From: Gnomoniopsis sp. IMI 355080
Taxonomy: Eukaryota > Ascomycota > Sordariomycetes > Diaporthales > Gnomoniaceae
Direction of reading: 5' to 3'
Length of the DNA: 64,000 nucleotides
Assembly: GCA_027946555.1 (NCBI GenBank)
Contig: JAPEVC010000160.1
Coordinates: forward strand, 21,011-85,010
The translations under genes and the position numbers were made by a program. Positions 10,695 to 23,881 of this stretch are shown piece by piece (position 1 is the first letter of the stretch; each line of letters starts with the position of its first letter). A model generated the notes under the pieces. That model did not search any database. It was not told where the DNA came from and saw nothing but the letters and a program-made list of their open reading frames with translations.

Positions 10695-12197
10695 TTAGGC
10701 TATGTTGAGTGCCTCATCAACGCACCTGGCTTCGGCAATAGACGACTCCAAAATACCTATTTGGTCTTCCGGAACGTCATGCACTTCTCCACCAACCATA
10801 CAGCTCATATCGGGTTTGGATGCGCCCTTTTGCCATTCGGCATCGATCATCCATTTATCTGGGACAGCATAGTCGTGTGACATAGACGGTACCTGCTTGT
10901 TCTTCAGCAAGCCACCGTTGTACCACAATAGCCTATTATTGTCATCAAGATGAGCAATGACAAAGCTGCAGACCTTCCTGGCGGCAGGATCTGTCACAAG
11001 AGTGTCCTCCCATCCAACTATTGCGCCGTAATGCTCTTCCATCGCATAAGCGGACCCTGCAAGCTCAAAGCCCATCCACCAGCTCTCCTTGTCACCATAT
11101 GTGATCTTGTATGTCGCTTCCTCACGAACTTCGTAAGAGTTCTGCCAGCATATGTGCAGCAGGCCAGCCAGCACATCTGTCCGGCTCTTGTCTATAATTA
11201 CCACTCCAGAGTCCCCCTCTTCGGCATAATCTTCTGTCCACACAAGCGACTTGTTCAATGTGGCACTGGGTCTTTTTATTTGGCTCTTCCACCACTCATG
11301 TCGGTCTTGAAATACGTGCTGCCACAACAAACGGTCGCGGAAGAGATACGCTCCCGTTCGTTTAAAGGCTGGATGATGAAGCAACACTTCAGGCTTTTGA
11401 AGGAAAACGGCGTCGGCATCCATAACAATCAGCTTCTCATACTGTGAGCCAAGCGCCGCAAATGGCTTGATGGCCCATCCACCGTCTTTCAACTTCAAAG
11501 TTGTATCATCGAAAACCGATAGGATGTCGAGAAACTCGAGTTTGGCTGCATTATGGGAAATACTGGGTAGATTCTTGAGGAAAGTTCTATTGGTAGGTGA
11601 CAGATCGTCGTCCCCGGCATACACGATCTGTATTGGGAGCGTGGACTTCAAGACATTGCGAAGGCAACGAATCAACTGCGATGCAAATCGCAAATTGTGA
11701 TGTCCAGTGGGTATAACGATGCCGACGGATTTGGGCACTATGGAATCTCGTAGGTCGGTAAATGGTGAGGTAGAGTGCGGATTTTGCGGAGGGTTGTCTA
11801 AGAATGGATACAGTGAAACTGCTATTCGGTCAACGATATCGAGCAACGCTTGCTTTCGAGGTATTGTCTTCTCGCGGTCCGCCGAAACGATAAAATCTCG
11901 AAGTAGTCGAGTTCTCCGGCCAAGCTCGCCAAAGTTGTCTTTATTTGGTGGAGAAAGAGGATAGTCCTCAAAGTATTGCAGAATCTCCGTTTCCACCGCC
12001 CATTCGTTTGCGGCAGCGAATTGTACACTTGGCAGGTTCGTGCTCGAGGTTTGTGGCTGGGACGAATGTTGCTCTAGAGGTAGGACTTGTTTTAGAGGAG
12101 TCAGTGAAGGAGAATAAAAAAGAAGACTGCCTAAGCAAAATGTAAGGACTGTGAGGGCTACTGCCGTGGGTTTGAACGTGTGCATCGTGAATATCAT
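10695..12197 (-). CDS. MNN1-family alpha-1,3-mannosyltransferase (GT71), Golgi type II
   Basis: Single exon, 500 residues; ATG at 12197, with an alternative ATG four codons later. Residues about 10-30 form one hydrophobic membrane anchor, the type II layout of Golgi glycosyltransferases. The luminal part shows GT71 features: IVYAGDDDLS near 191-200, the metal-binding DAD at 260-262 within LIVMDADAVFLQKP, then AYLFRDRLLWQ and SGVVIIDK. The family adds terminal alpha-1,3-mannose to N- or O-linked glycans of cell-wall and secreted proteins using GDP-mannose. Fungi usually have several paralogues; the precise acceptor cannot be told from sequence. The frame is intact and of normal length. Confidence 0.9.
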   Translation of the reverse strand: MIFTMHTFKPTAVALTVLTFCLGSLLFYSPSLTPLKQVLPLEQHSSQPQTSSTNLPSVQFAAANEWAVETEILQYFEDYPLSPPNKDNFGELGRRTRLLRDFIVSADREKTIPRKQALLDIVDRIAVSLYPFLDNPPQNPHSTSPFTDLRDSIVPKSVGIVIPTGHHNLRFASQLIRCLRNVLKSTLPIQIVYAGDDDLSPTNRTFLKNLPSISHNAAKLEFLDILSVFDDTTLKLKDGGWAIKPFAALGSQYEKLIVMDADAVFLQKPEVLLHHPAFKRTGAYLFRDRLLWQHVFQDRHEWWKSQIKRPSATLNKSLVWTEDYAEEGDSGVVIIDKSRTDVLAGLLHICWQNSYEVREEATYKITYGDKESWWMGFELAGSAYAMEEHYGAIVGWEDTLVTDPAARKVCSFVIAHLDDNNRLLWYNGGLLKNKQVPSMSHDYAVPDKWMIDAEWQKGASKPDMSCMVGGEVHDVPEDQIGILESSIAEARCVDEALNIA

Positions 12198-14377
12198 GCT
12201 TCGAAGGAGTGTCTGAACTGGCCCTAGATGGCAGATGGTCTATAACTACGCGAGACCCGGAAACTATCTAGGCATATGGTGTGGGATCTGCCCCCATTTC
12301 TTAAGTTTCTTTCAAAAAATAATCAAAGTTGCGCAGCAGTGCCGATAGCGTGCGCAGCAGTGCCAACAGCAAGGGACCATGGACCTTCATAGTGCGGGAG
12401 AGGCGGGTAAGCGGCATTGGTGGGCCTATCCTCAAGTCATGTTGGTTGATGTGGAGCTGACGAGGCACGCCAAAAATACTAATTCTCGAAGCCACTCGTC
12501 GCAGATTCGCAGGATCGCCGCATGTATCTACCTTGTACCTGAAGCATAGCCCAGTTCGTGCGCCCTACTGTGCAGTACGTGTACTTCCTAGCACGCGAAG
12601 CTGAGAGATATGGCGACAACGTTGGGATGCAACACAGCAGGGGTACCCGAGCCATCCGATCAAAACTGCCATAAGGCTGTCACTACTACCTGTTTATAAT
12701 TATATCGCGCTAGTGGTCTGCCCTGACCCAGGCTGCTGGGACCAATTACACCTCGATGCTCAAATCCTAATCACCGATAAACTCGCTTCACAAGGCATTC
12801 AAGAGACCTTCTTGTCCCAAGTGGTTTCCCAATCACATACATGGACTGCGTCTGATGCGACTAAGGCCTGCGTCCTGAGTATTCCTGGTGGCCTTCGAGT
12901 AACAAGGTAGGACATCAAGAAATTAGGAGGATGACATGCTGCATCATATGTAGCCGAGGGCGTAAGTACATCATGCCAAGACTGCATGCCTTCGAGTCCT
13001 GCTCATGTCTTGAGGTAATTCGGCTTACAACCTGTCAATACTTATATCGGGAGACCTTTCCATTACGTGATAGCGTATATCCCGCTTGATGCTCCGATCA
13101 GGACCAACCAGACCAGCCAAACAGTCGTCGGAAGGGGGATGGTGGGTGAAGGATTTCGAAGGATCTCCAACGCGATTCAAGCCAACCTAGGAGCATTGAG
13201 TTTTCAAACAGTCCCCGGGTATGTGCGCACTGTATTCCGCATATCCTCCCACAGCCTCACCGCGTCTGGTGTTTCCCGCCCTCACGATTTCGTCGTTGGC
13301 TTTGCCCGGGACTGCTCTTAGCAAAAGGTTGTCTCTGAGGACCCGTTCACGCAGCATGCAGATTGGGATCTTAATTACAGGTTTTACAATTCAAATTGTG
13401 TCTACTTGATGAACTCGCTCTTATATTTCAGCAGCTCGCAGTGTAAGTGACATAAGAAGACCAGATCAAAAGTCACCTGTCTGAACGAGTTTGATAATCA
13501 TCGCTGGGACACCTAAGAACAAGTAGGGACGGTAAAGCATTTGTCGTGTGAGTCGAATTATCAATGACCAAGGTTTGAGCTTCTGTAACTCTACAGCGAC
13601 CTTTTGCAAAAAGGGCAGCGGGGACCCCCTTGATCAAATTGCACTTGCGCACTCTCATATAATACAGGATCGTAGGATTCATAGTCAGAACTGCAATGTG
13701 CGGGCCGGACAGGCCGGAAGTCGCGGTTGGTCGCTTCATTGCGCGGTGCTATAGCGCTTTGTATCCTCTTGTCAAGTTCTGATGCACTTCACTGTCACAA
13801 AACTGTGCCACCTTCAAAACTGCCACCTTGAAACGGCTTACATGTCATCCCCAAGGCGCCAATACGATCCATCGACCCACGTCCTACCTCCCCATCTTCT
13901 AGTGGCTTACAGGACCCCCGGAGTACCCAATACCTACGCGTGGGTCTGTCTAGCTGAAGTTGAACTCTTCGAACAGGATGATTCCCCTTCTCGGATTTTC
14001 CAACGAAAGTCCACCCACGACAGTCTTCTCTGCTGGCTATATCACAAAGTCACACTAGATCATATGGTCCATATCGAGAGTGACGTGCAACTACAAGCAG
14101 TCCCCAGTCTCCAGCTTACCTCATATGGCACAGTCGCATGTAGAGTCAGTCACCTCGAGGATAGCGGCCCATGGCATCATCATTCATGGGTATTGATTTG
14201 ATTTCACTCCCTACGGGAACTTTTGAAAGTTACGGGACTGTCCATCTGCGCTATTTTCTGGATATAGCGAGCCATATATTGGTGGTATCCCAAATGTGAA
14301 GCGCTTGAAAAGGATTAAATCCCCATATCTGCTTCATGGCAAGTGAAAGCATTTTGAACAGAGCCACAGAAGCTACA
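12198..14377. other. 2.2 kb intergenic stretch
   Basis: Several frames of 60-140 codons occur but none looks like a known family or has splice partners. A 13-base direct repeat (GCGCAGCAGTGCC) occurs at 12331 and 12353. I see no RNA gene. Confidence 0.4.
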
Positions 14378-15540
14378 TTACATGTAAGGCTTGATCTCCC
14401 CATCTCCGACATAGCTGTATACAGCCCCAACCGCAGCCGCTACCTCCTCTGGCAACGGCCCCTCGTCGAGAATGTCGAGGTTTTGCTTCATCTGATCCAC
14501 GGTACTCGCTCCAAGGATGATAGCGTCGCCAAACTTTGGATCGAGGATGCTGTGATAAGCCGTCCAACGCAACGCAGCCGCATGGCCCGAGATCCCGTGC
14601 TTGTCACCGGCGGCACTGGCTCGTTGGAAGGCTTCTTCGAGCTGGGGATTGCAATAGTAGTTGCTGTATACCTCGCCGACACGAAGCTAAGGGTTGTCAG
14701 CTCATTGTTCAAGACGGGATTGATCCTGAGAAACGACATACAGAACGGTCGAATCGTGTATTTGATCCTTTGTGATTTCCCGCAAAGAAGCCGCCACCGG
14801 CAGGACTGTATAATCAGTAGTATCATTAGTATTTCACCAGCCACGGAAGAAGAAAAATGATGTCAATGGTGAGACTGACCTATATGCATAGAAGGCAATA
14901 TTGTGCTTCCGCAGCACTGGGAAGAGATCCTTCTCTCCACCGCGCACAATTGCATTGTACTGTCCCTGGTACACCGTGGGCTTGATATATCCTTTCTCTT
15001 CCGAGATTTTCACAAGTTGCTCGACCTCGTCCGGGGTATGATTAGAGACACCGAATTGCTTGATCTTGCCAGCCTTGTACGCTGCGTCCATCCCAGCGAC
15101 GGCTTCCTCGAGCGGCGTCGTGCGGTCAGGCATGTGCAAATAGTAGACGTTCACCTGGGGGATTCTAAGTTCCTTGACCGAGACGTCCACATTCTCAATG
15201 ATTTTGTCCTTCGAGTGAGGGTGGTCTCCTGCAGCCATAGCTTTCGTGTCGATGGTGAATCGCTTCCCTGCATCCACGGCACCGAGGCGTGGCTCGGACG
15301 TCCCGGGAGCCCCGGGAGCGTATCCGCGAGCCGTGTCTATGTGACGGTAGCCACGTTCGTAGAATAAATTGAGGAGGCTATTGACTTGCTCTGGGGTGTC
15401 GAATTTGGGAAATTTTGAGGCTGCGCTGTCGCCGATCTGAATTAATTCTTAGTATGATTTAACAACTCTGTGTTCTGGCGAGTCAGGCACGCTGAACTTA
15501 CACTAGCAGCGCCCAAGATGACGTTTATTGACGGAGCCAT
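14378..15540 (-). CDS. aldo-keto reductase, aflatoxin-aldehyde-reductase-like, 4 exons
   Basis: Predicted exons: 15502-15540, 14880-15436, 14742-14805 and 14378-14686, 322 residues, all junctions in frame. The tiny first exon encodes MAPSINVILGAAS, the typical start of fungal AKR7-like proteins. The catalytic tetrad is complete: Asp47, Tyr52, Lys78 and His114 (YYLHMPD). The late segment AYSPAGGGFFAGN and the GASTVDQMKQNL NADPH-binding region are also present. The family reduces aldehydes, including dialdehydes of aflatoxin type, to alcohols with NADPH, in the cytosol. Nothing shows a link to a nearby pathway, so general detoxification is as likely as biosynthesis. Confidence 0.92.
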
Positions 15541-16368
15541 GATGATATTCACCCCTGGTTATTCGTGAATCCAAACTGATAAGAGGTTATTGCTCTAGAG
15601 TGAGCAGTCGTAGAGCATGAACTTCGGATGAGGAAAGGAGAAGATGAGGGACAAGAATCAAGAAAGCATGATCGCCAGCGAATTAATAATAAGTGCTTGT
15701 AGTCGGCAACGAAGTATCGAGCTTAATAATACAGCTGCGATTGATGCTCTCATGAAACATCCCACCATATTTGGCTCGTATCCTTGCATTGGACGCTTGT
15801 CTGGTGATCCCTGCATGAGCTACCGCACTCCGTATAAGGTTGAGGATTTATAAGCGACGACGCTACTTTCGTTGAAGCCATAGTTTATCCGACCGTGTGC
15901 GGCCATGGCTCCCAGCGAGCATTGTAGTGGCTCGTGACACACAATCAAGGCATCTCTTCAGGTAGAGAGGCCGGCGCGATGGGCGCGGTTCAACCCGATT
16001 GCGCCATTGTCCTGTTGAGCACCTGCAGGCAAGAACAGTTGATTATTCGCCGGAGAGGCGAGTTCACGGGAAGAATGCTTTTTGAATGGGTCTATTGTCA
16101 TCAAGTGGTGTGTAGCCTGTCTTTATGTACTGAGCCTCATTAAACCAAAGGAACTTCCTGAATCCTTACCACACCCACAAGCCTGAAATAAGCCGTGCTG
16201 TCTCTCTTTCGTTGTGACCCCGCCGCGAGAAGAGAACCATGATCATCTAGATCGGCAGTGCCGGAAAATAATCACCTTCTAAATAAAACAAGCATCCGCT
16301 ATTCCGATTAACCCCAGCAACTCACGATGAATGGCGTGGCACGCCACCCAGTAGACCGTACAGCCATC
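15541..16368. other. intergenic between AKR and dynamin-like genes
   Basis: No supported gene. It contains the AKR promoter on the minus strand and the 3' flank of the dynamin-like gene. Confidence 0.45.
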
Positions 16369-18884
16369 TCAGTTCCAACTACCCAACACTCCCTGGAAAA
16401 TCTTCTGACCCTCCTCTAGCTTCTTTACTCGGTCTTCAAAGAAAGCACGGTCCCGCTTGGTGGCTTCAGGCTCAGACACAAGAGTCTGAAGCATGTCATC
16501 GGGTATGGAGATGGCCATCATGGGGGAGAATATGTTCTCTAAACCGCGGATCATGCGGCGCTCGATGACCTGTGTTGTGACGTTCGCAATGAATACCTTC
16601 TGCTGAACCTATTGATAAGAGTCAGATAATGTTTAGATAACAGTGCGAAGTGATGTTATTGCGGAAGATGTTGTCGTGTGCGCGAAGTTCTCATATAATA
16701 GTTGCCCGAGATACATCTGATAAAAGGATTTTCCAAGAAGTGTTTCACCCAAATAACACCAGCAAAAGACGGTGCTCAGGTTGCCGGCACGTGCTACTAG
16801 ACCCCATCTTTCGAGAGACCTCGAGCTATGAATAATTGACGTGACTTACTTTGTAGAAAGCGATCATACAGTCGAGGGCTTCCTCGCAAGCGAACTTTTC
16901 CATGTCTGCGTCAAGTGATTCACCCCATTTCGCGACAGTCTCTTCGACGACTTTGGTGGTATTGACAGTACCATTCACCCGATACTCAGCCGGTATATGT
17001 CCACGCAGCTGTGTCAGAAGTCTATCTTGTCGCTTCTTGTGGATGTTGTCAGTGTAGTAGTGGTTGTAGTTGATAGGGAGCTCCTTCAAATCCTGTATCA
17101 GGTTTTTTAGTTCCTCAAGCGCCTCATGTTCGCGGCTCTATAGCCCTGTGAGGAGAACTCGTTCCCTGTAAATCAATTTGTGAGTGTTTCATTGCAAATG
17201 AGTGTAGTGGGTGTGACTTCACGATGCTTCGGGAAGCGAGAACTTACTGCATGCGTTGATGGACATCCTCGGGTGCTCGAGAGGACAAGAGATCGACCAG
17301 GAACGCACGAGTCGACCTGCAGACCTCGTGAATGTGAGGCTTTGCCAATTCTTCCCACTTTTCAGTCTGCTCCCAGAATAGCTCTGCAACGAGTCTTGGA
17401 TTGAAGTTGCCCACCAACTCGGTACCCCGAGAGCGAAGCAGCAGGCGTCCGACCCATTGCAAAGCATCGGCCTTAGAAATGGTCTTGGGAGCCTTTGAAT
17501 TCATGACTTCCATCTGTCTTCCCATCACGACAATGAGAAATGATTTGCTTTGGCTGAGGTCATCGTCTGACTGGCCTGGCCCCGTGTCCATGATCTTGTA
17601 CTTGTGCCCCCCGACGCGGACAATTTCCGCGAATTTGAGGTTGTGAAATTGGATCGCGGCTCGCAGTCTTCGATAATATGATGGATAGTGATTGAAGAAG
17701 TCAGATGGATACAGAACGGTCTCCGACTTTGTATCCCCCTCAACCTGGAAGTGTCTGTGCTCATAGTTGCCTCCCACCGCAGCCTTGCTGAGCTCGTAAC
17801 ACTCCATGTTGAGTCGCGCCAAGAACATGCGACATTCAGTTACAGAGGAACGAGATTCTCCAAGTCTCTGTAGCTTGTTACGATTGTTATTCAGGGCGGT
17901 CTCTAGGTCTCTGTGAAGGCGGGGCAGTTCCTTTTTGACGTGGCCGAAGAGTAGCTGACTGAGGCGTATACGAAGAGCGTCGATTCCAACGGTCTCCTTG
18001 ACTAGACGGCTAAATGTAGATGTCCTGAAAAACTCCTCTTCAGCTCGATTACGCTCTTCGTAAGAGAAGTCTCGCTCTTCAAACTTGCGGTTCTTGATAG
18101 CATGCCAGCCGAGCTTGAATTTGACATCCTCGTTGCGCGCCAGCTGGAGAAAGTTCTCCTCGGAGCCAGAGCCCTCGTCTAACTTGTCCAGCTTGGTGAT
18201 GATACCTAGCGTCCGATCACCCTCGGGGTCGAACTTGCGGACTTTTGTCAGGATCGGCTGGTTTGCTGCATCATTGCCGGCAGAAATGACAGCCAAACAA
18301 ATGGTGCGAGGCTGTTCGATGTAGCGGTCGGTGATCTCCCCAACCAATTTCACGTCAGCTTCAGACACACCTGAAGTTGAAGATTGAATGAGACCGGGAA
18401 TATCGACGATGGTGAGCTGTGGCCGTCCCGGCCCGCAGATCTCGATGCTCAATACGTCCTTTGCAAATACACTGCCGGAGTCGCAGATCCCCATGGCCTT
18501 CTTAGCATTCTCCATGACAGTTGGCAACTCGCTGAAGTCGATGATTGTCTCCGAGTAGGTCTGGATCTCGATTTGCTCATCTTCAGGACGGCTGGGGTCG
18601 GGAATGACGCGGATTGTCAAATTGTCGACTTGGTCTTGACGAAGGCTGATCTCAGTTGCGAAACGAGTGCAAAGGTTATCGCTGCGGGGGAAAGGGATCT
18701 CCGTCAAGGCCTCCAGGACGGAGCTCTTGCCAGCAGACTGATCACCGCAAACAACGATTTGAGGCAAGGACAAGACGCTGTCCAGACCACATTTGCGGAT
18801 CTGGGAGACGATATCGAGGATGCGTCGTTGCTCGTCAGTCTGAAGGTCTCGGAGTGAAGGGTTGAGATTCATCTTTGCGGTCAT
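16369..18884 (-). CDS. dynamin/Mx-like large GTPase with an in-frame UAG
   Basis: Predicted exons: 17248-18884, 16850-17165 and 16369-16608, 730 codons if the internal stop is counted. The GTPase domain has all motifs: G1 GDQSAGKSS, the G2 threonine in CTRFATEI, G3 DIPGL and G4 TKLD. Middle/stalk sequence follows, then a C-terminal GED-like helix region (LINYNHYY-type segment, VQQKVFIANVTTQVIERR, ending FQGVLGSWN). After the first intron the frame reads ERVLLTGL, then TAG at 17138-17140, then SREHEALEELKNL with no further break. No GT-AG choice I tried removes the TAG and keeps frame. So this is a nonsense allele, a recoded mRNA or an assembly error. The 5' end is also open: an upstream exon with ATG at about 19155, joined by a GTGAGT intron to an AG at about 18967, would add an N-terminal tail. 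The domain protein remodels membranes; its exact role is unknown. Confidence 0.82.
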
Positions 18885-19159
18885 CGAGGTGATCCTGTTC
18901 TTGTTGGTGGGACTCTGCTTTCCCGAAGATGGGGTCGTGACCACGTCTTGAGACGATGCCTCAGTCTCTGAATTGTGTAGCAAAACATGTCAGTAGATGT
19001 AGGGAAAGCACACAGATTAGAAATTGAACGCGTATTATGTTGCTCAGCAGCATAGACAGGCTTTCCTGCGTGGGACGACGGCGATACTCACAGCGAGAGG
19101 TTTGGTCCCGTCGTTGTAGGTGACGTATGTTTGATGGCAGAATTGGATAGCGTGCATAA

Positions 19160-22100
19160 ACGATTGGGATCAAGAGTAGAAAAGTCGCCCAGTACTTTGA
19201 GCTTTGAAAACGGAAGAAAAGAAAGAGAAGGAAAGTCAACAAAGTGTTGTTGAACAGCAAACGCCGTAGTGGTTCCAACCTGCAGAAAAGTGGGTATAGT
19301 ATGGGACATTAGGTACCTTGAAAGGATGCGATGCAGCAGCTAGACAAAAGATCTGGAAGACGAACAAATTCTATAAGAAACCATTCTGAATACTGTCCCT
19401 AGATGATGCAAGAAGTCATACATTCAAGAGAGGGTACATCATAAAATAAGGCGTAATGCAGCTGCCTGTGGAAGAGAGTGAATCCATCAACCCATGCCGC
19501 CACGGTCCGTCAACCTCCGTTCATCTAGTGAAATAATCTGACGCATTGGAAGGTGGGAAAACTCTCGATACCGTGAGATAGGATTGAATCCATGAGATCA
19601 TGTATTTCTCGTAAGCCTTGCACTTCTTATACCCGGTAGTGATGGGTTTGACTATAGAGCTCCAGAAATACTCTGTAGGATGTTGCTTGCTGTGACAGAG
19701 CCCGACAAAGCCGCACAGCCTGAGCATGACGAAATTCACATCAGCCTTGGATCCGAGAGCTGGTACGGAATAGTCGGTCAAATTAAGAGACCATGGGGGC
19801 GTATCACAAGTCCTGGCGGGCAGGAGAAGTTTCACAAACCACGGGTACAGTGATAAAACTTATCGTAGGACCCAAGTTGCCCCCTCAAGTCTCAAAGACT
19901 TCCAAGCTTTACTCAACTGCGGAGTGAGGTGCGAAATCGAGTAATCGAATCAAATCATAAGTTTGCGAATTTGGTGAAGAGACAGAATATTACTACAGCT
20001 CAAACTACGGAAGAGGTCTTGAGAGCGCCAAAGGGCGCTAGTCCCAAATGGGAAACAAGAGGCTATCATGAATGATATACCTCATTGGCCACTACAGCAA
20101 ATGTCAAGGCGCAGATCTTATGTGCTGACAGCCACGGTGAGCCTCATAGAATTCAGCTACTTTGATTGTCCTACAGCTACATCCTCCTTAGTCTTTCACA
20201 AGACGAACAAAACCGGAGGTGCGATGCGCACTGTTGCATTCCCAACGTTGCCCGAACGATGAGTCGCCAAAGGCGGTTTGAAAGTGCAAACCACAAGTGA
20301 CCTAGAGGTTTTCATCACTCCAGATCTATAAGCGCTTGAAAGCTATCTAAAAAGAATAATGATCTGCTCAGGGTCAGCTGTGCCTAGCTGATGACGGCAG
20401 ATACGCTCACGCTCGGTAGGAGGTAGTATCGGTTTGGATTCCGAGCTGAGTTCGCGATGAATCCTTTTCCTTTTACAAAAGAAGGCTTACAATTCCTCAG
20501 CTCAAGTTTTCCAAGAGAATACCCGGTTTTCAAGTGTCTTGGCTATAGTATGTTCACTTTCCACCCGCCAATACCACACTCGTAGACTAAAAGGCTCATC
20601 AAGTTCGACTGTGGGTAGAGCAACCTAGGTAGGTAGATAGATAGGCACAGGAGTTTTTGACCTATGCAGGAGGGCCAGCTATTAAATAATCACTCTTGAA
20701 CAGCGTATTCAACCCCTATAATAGGGAGTCACTCCTTCTATTCCTACCTCCTAGATAATCAACTGTTGTTCATATCCAAAACTGGACTATCTGTCTCCTC
20801 GACGATATCGTCACCTTGACCTACCCAACATTGACACAGTTGAGACACGGAGACATTGATACTTCTCTAAGATGAATTCACAGTCGATTTTATGATTTAT
20901 ATCTATCATTTCGCCATTGACCAAGCAGAGAGCCGACCACCTGGGCACCCCTCGACCTTGTTCTAATACCTGTGCTGAATACTGATTCGGTGGGTGAACG
21001 GAGATGAAGATATTTCATGGTTTACGACAAGCATTCCTGGTATAAGTGTACCTCGAAGCTGGGCTATCTCGATTCAACGTTGCTGTAGTTGTAACAAGGT
21101 CCAGGAACACATACTCTTGCCACACTGTGGCATTGTGGGGGGCGCAGCCACACCGTTGGGGGCGCCTGGGTCATGTTGAACAGTCTGACATACAGAATCC
21201 TACCAGAGTACTTGATGTGTGGCTTTGGTGATATCCGAGACTACGATATGAGTTGGCGAAGCCCAAATTCCACCAAACCCGGAACGTTGCACAAGGTACT
21301 GTGGCATCTGTGCCAAGCAACATGTCCAAGCTTAGGTGCAACACAAATTTGGTCTGGAACTTTTGGCGTTGAAAGGGCTTAGGAAGAGACGAAGACGCAA
21401 AAGATACCATTGGCTGGATATTTTGTCATGTGGTCATCGTCTCACTACCAGTGAGAGTTGGGCCAAGTCAAGGATCCATGCGGCGATGATGAGATGGAGG
21501 ATTTCTAGGGCAGACTAAAATATTAGACTATGTGTCAAATGTCACAATGATGGTGATCTTGCCAACTCCAACTGACGTCTGTCTTTAGTGTTGAAATTGC
21601 AGCTGAACGACGGGGTTGTTTGTTTGCCGTACCTACAGCCGATGTGTTTGCTACTCAAGAGTAGACCGTAGTCCAACCAATGTCTTCGCAGACTAGCTGC
21701 ATAATCTCCGCAAAACCTGCGGCATGGGGAACGAGTTTACTTGAAGTGGCATCGTGCCTGATTCGCACGTGCTATCTGCTCTAGCCTCCAGATATCACAG
21801 GCTTGAAATTCTTGGAATCCCTCCAGTCGGTTTCGAGTATTAAACCAAGTGAGCCCGCCCAACGGCAATTTGGCAACGTTCAACGACAGTCTGTCCCAAG
21901 ACATGGCCAACACAAGTCGCACAACTCGCCAGCCACGACTGCGTTTGTGCAGCCATCTTTTTGTATGGATGGGACCTGCGAAGTGCTGAAGAGACAGAAA
22001 CTGAGACCCCAAACGGCCGAGTTTCGCATACCAGTACGATCGAGATTTTGCTTCATACTATTGGGCTTTCGTACCGATCTTACTTTGTTCCCTCTTGATT

Positions 22101-23881
22101 CAGCAACTTTGAACTGGGTCTGTACATCGCTTGCAACATTTAGACGCAAAGGTATGATAGATGGAAGTGTTATCACTGCAGATGCATAGTGGTATCATTG
22201 AGGAGAGTCTGTCAACAATTGCGCAATATATCAATGCTGATGGTATTCCACTGAATCGTCGCTCAGCTCGCATGTCTAACACATCTTGCAGGCTGGCGAA
22301 GGTGCCAGTGAGACGAGGCGACATAGCAAAGACAGAGTGCCGAGCACTTTCATCAAAGCTTCCGCTGTTGGCCGTCTCACGAGGTACTGTACTCCGGATT
22401 CATCACACTTTCAAACTCATACAGCACTGTGACGCCGCGGTCGCTTCCGTTGCGTACGTTCCACCCAATCACTCCCGAAGCTGTCGTCGCACAGGAAGAT
22501 TGTCCTCGACACATTGACTTCGAGGTAACGGCCCCGGCCTACATACATCCTGCCCGTCCCCGCCATCGGCTGCCGGCCTCATTGGACATGCCATGACTGG
22601 CATGCCAACTTTATCCTGCAAGTTTCGGCACACAGCATTATATCTTGGCCTCCCTACCATTTTTCACCAACCGATTCTAACAAGTGACCAGCAGAGCCGG
22701 GAATACCAATTTATTCATTTTCGATATCCGCTCGCGGTCTGCTTTAACTTGGCCAACACTGGCACGGGTATGTGCAGGTTGTAAAGACTAGGTCCGAGGT
22801 AGATTGCCGTGGGAAACACACCGCCGAGCCTATCCTATGGGACTGCTTCACACCTTGATGAGAGCCTCGTCTTTGGCATGCGGCAAGCTATAGGCTGGGT
22901 GCCCCAAGACAACAATCAGGATCTCGATTCCTCATCGTTACACCATTCCTCCGAAAGGTGTCGCTACGGTCGACCAGCCTTCGTTGTCTGAGTCGCGGCT
23001 GTTTTCTATGCTGCTGTAAGTACATTCCATGGCGCGCTAAAGTATCCCAGCTTGCAGATGTAGGGCGTACACATCCGGGAATCCGGTCGTCTTTGACATG
23101 GTTCCTGGGGTATTCGAAGGCCTTGCCTGTATTGTGCTTCTACTTGCCACTTACACACCCGTCCTGAATCCTTGACGGCCACTCCGCACCCAGAAGAGCC
23201 CGGAGGTGGCCGTTTTCTGCTACGTACCAAGACCAGTACCTTCTCAATATCTTCTATATCGAGTGGTTCTTCCCTTCTTTTCCTTCCAGAGCACAGGACT
23301 TGCTGGTGTCTCGTTTCTCATGACCACTTCTGGAAGCGGGCCTTGCCGAGATACAAGCATCCAGAAGTCTCCCTGAGATCAAGCACAAGACGATGTTGGT
23401 CTCCACCCACACTTCATCGACATACATGTTGTGGCTTGTCTGAAGACTTTCGACAGCCAACGACCAAGAGTCGATCATCAAGACCCCAGTGACCCATTTC
23501 CCGACACCCACAGTTTGGCGAGATACAATTCACGCTAGATATCACAGACACGACACTTCGACACACATTACCCGTTACCCCTGCGCTTGGCGGTTGTCAG
23601 ATCGCAGTAGTTGACTAGGACGATCGGGCCCTTTGTTTACCATTCCGATCTTTTGCACCTATCATACATCTTGACTACATTTCCAGCAAAAGCTTGTCCC
23701 TATACTTGGGCACAACCCCTTCAACATCGTCATTAAAGTTTCTCCTTACTCCACTCCAAGACGAGGCGCAAAGCCACCCGTCCTATACCCTTGCCGTGCT
23801 TGAACCCCCTTCCCCACACACAACATCTCCGTCAATATTACAGTACTTGTTCTCCTCGCTTCCGCATCACTAACTTTCACA
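19160..23881. other. 4.6 kb gene-poor stretch upstream of the GPCR gene
   Basis: The left edge holds the dynamin-gene promoter or 5' exon. The last few hundred bases before 23882 are pyrimidine- and CA-rich and read like a long 5' leader of the GPCR gene. In between I find only short frames without recognisable domains and one TACCTAGGTA-like motif near 20623. A non-coding transcript is possible but unsupported. Confidence 0.4.

Noticed and set aside
13782..14201. 139-codon plus-strand frame
   Set aside because: No signal, domain or splice extension; composition fits non-coding DNA.
17138..17165. A 21-nt intron (GT...TAG) removing the dynamin UAG
   Set aside because: It keeps frame on paper, but 21 nt is far too short for a fungal spliceosomal intron.
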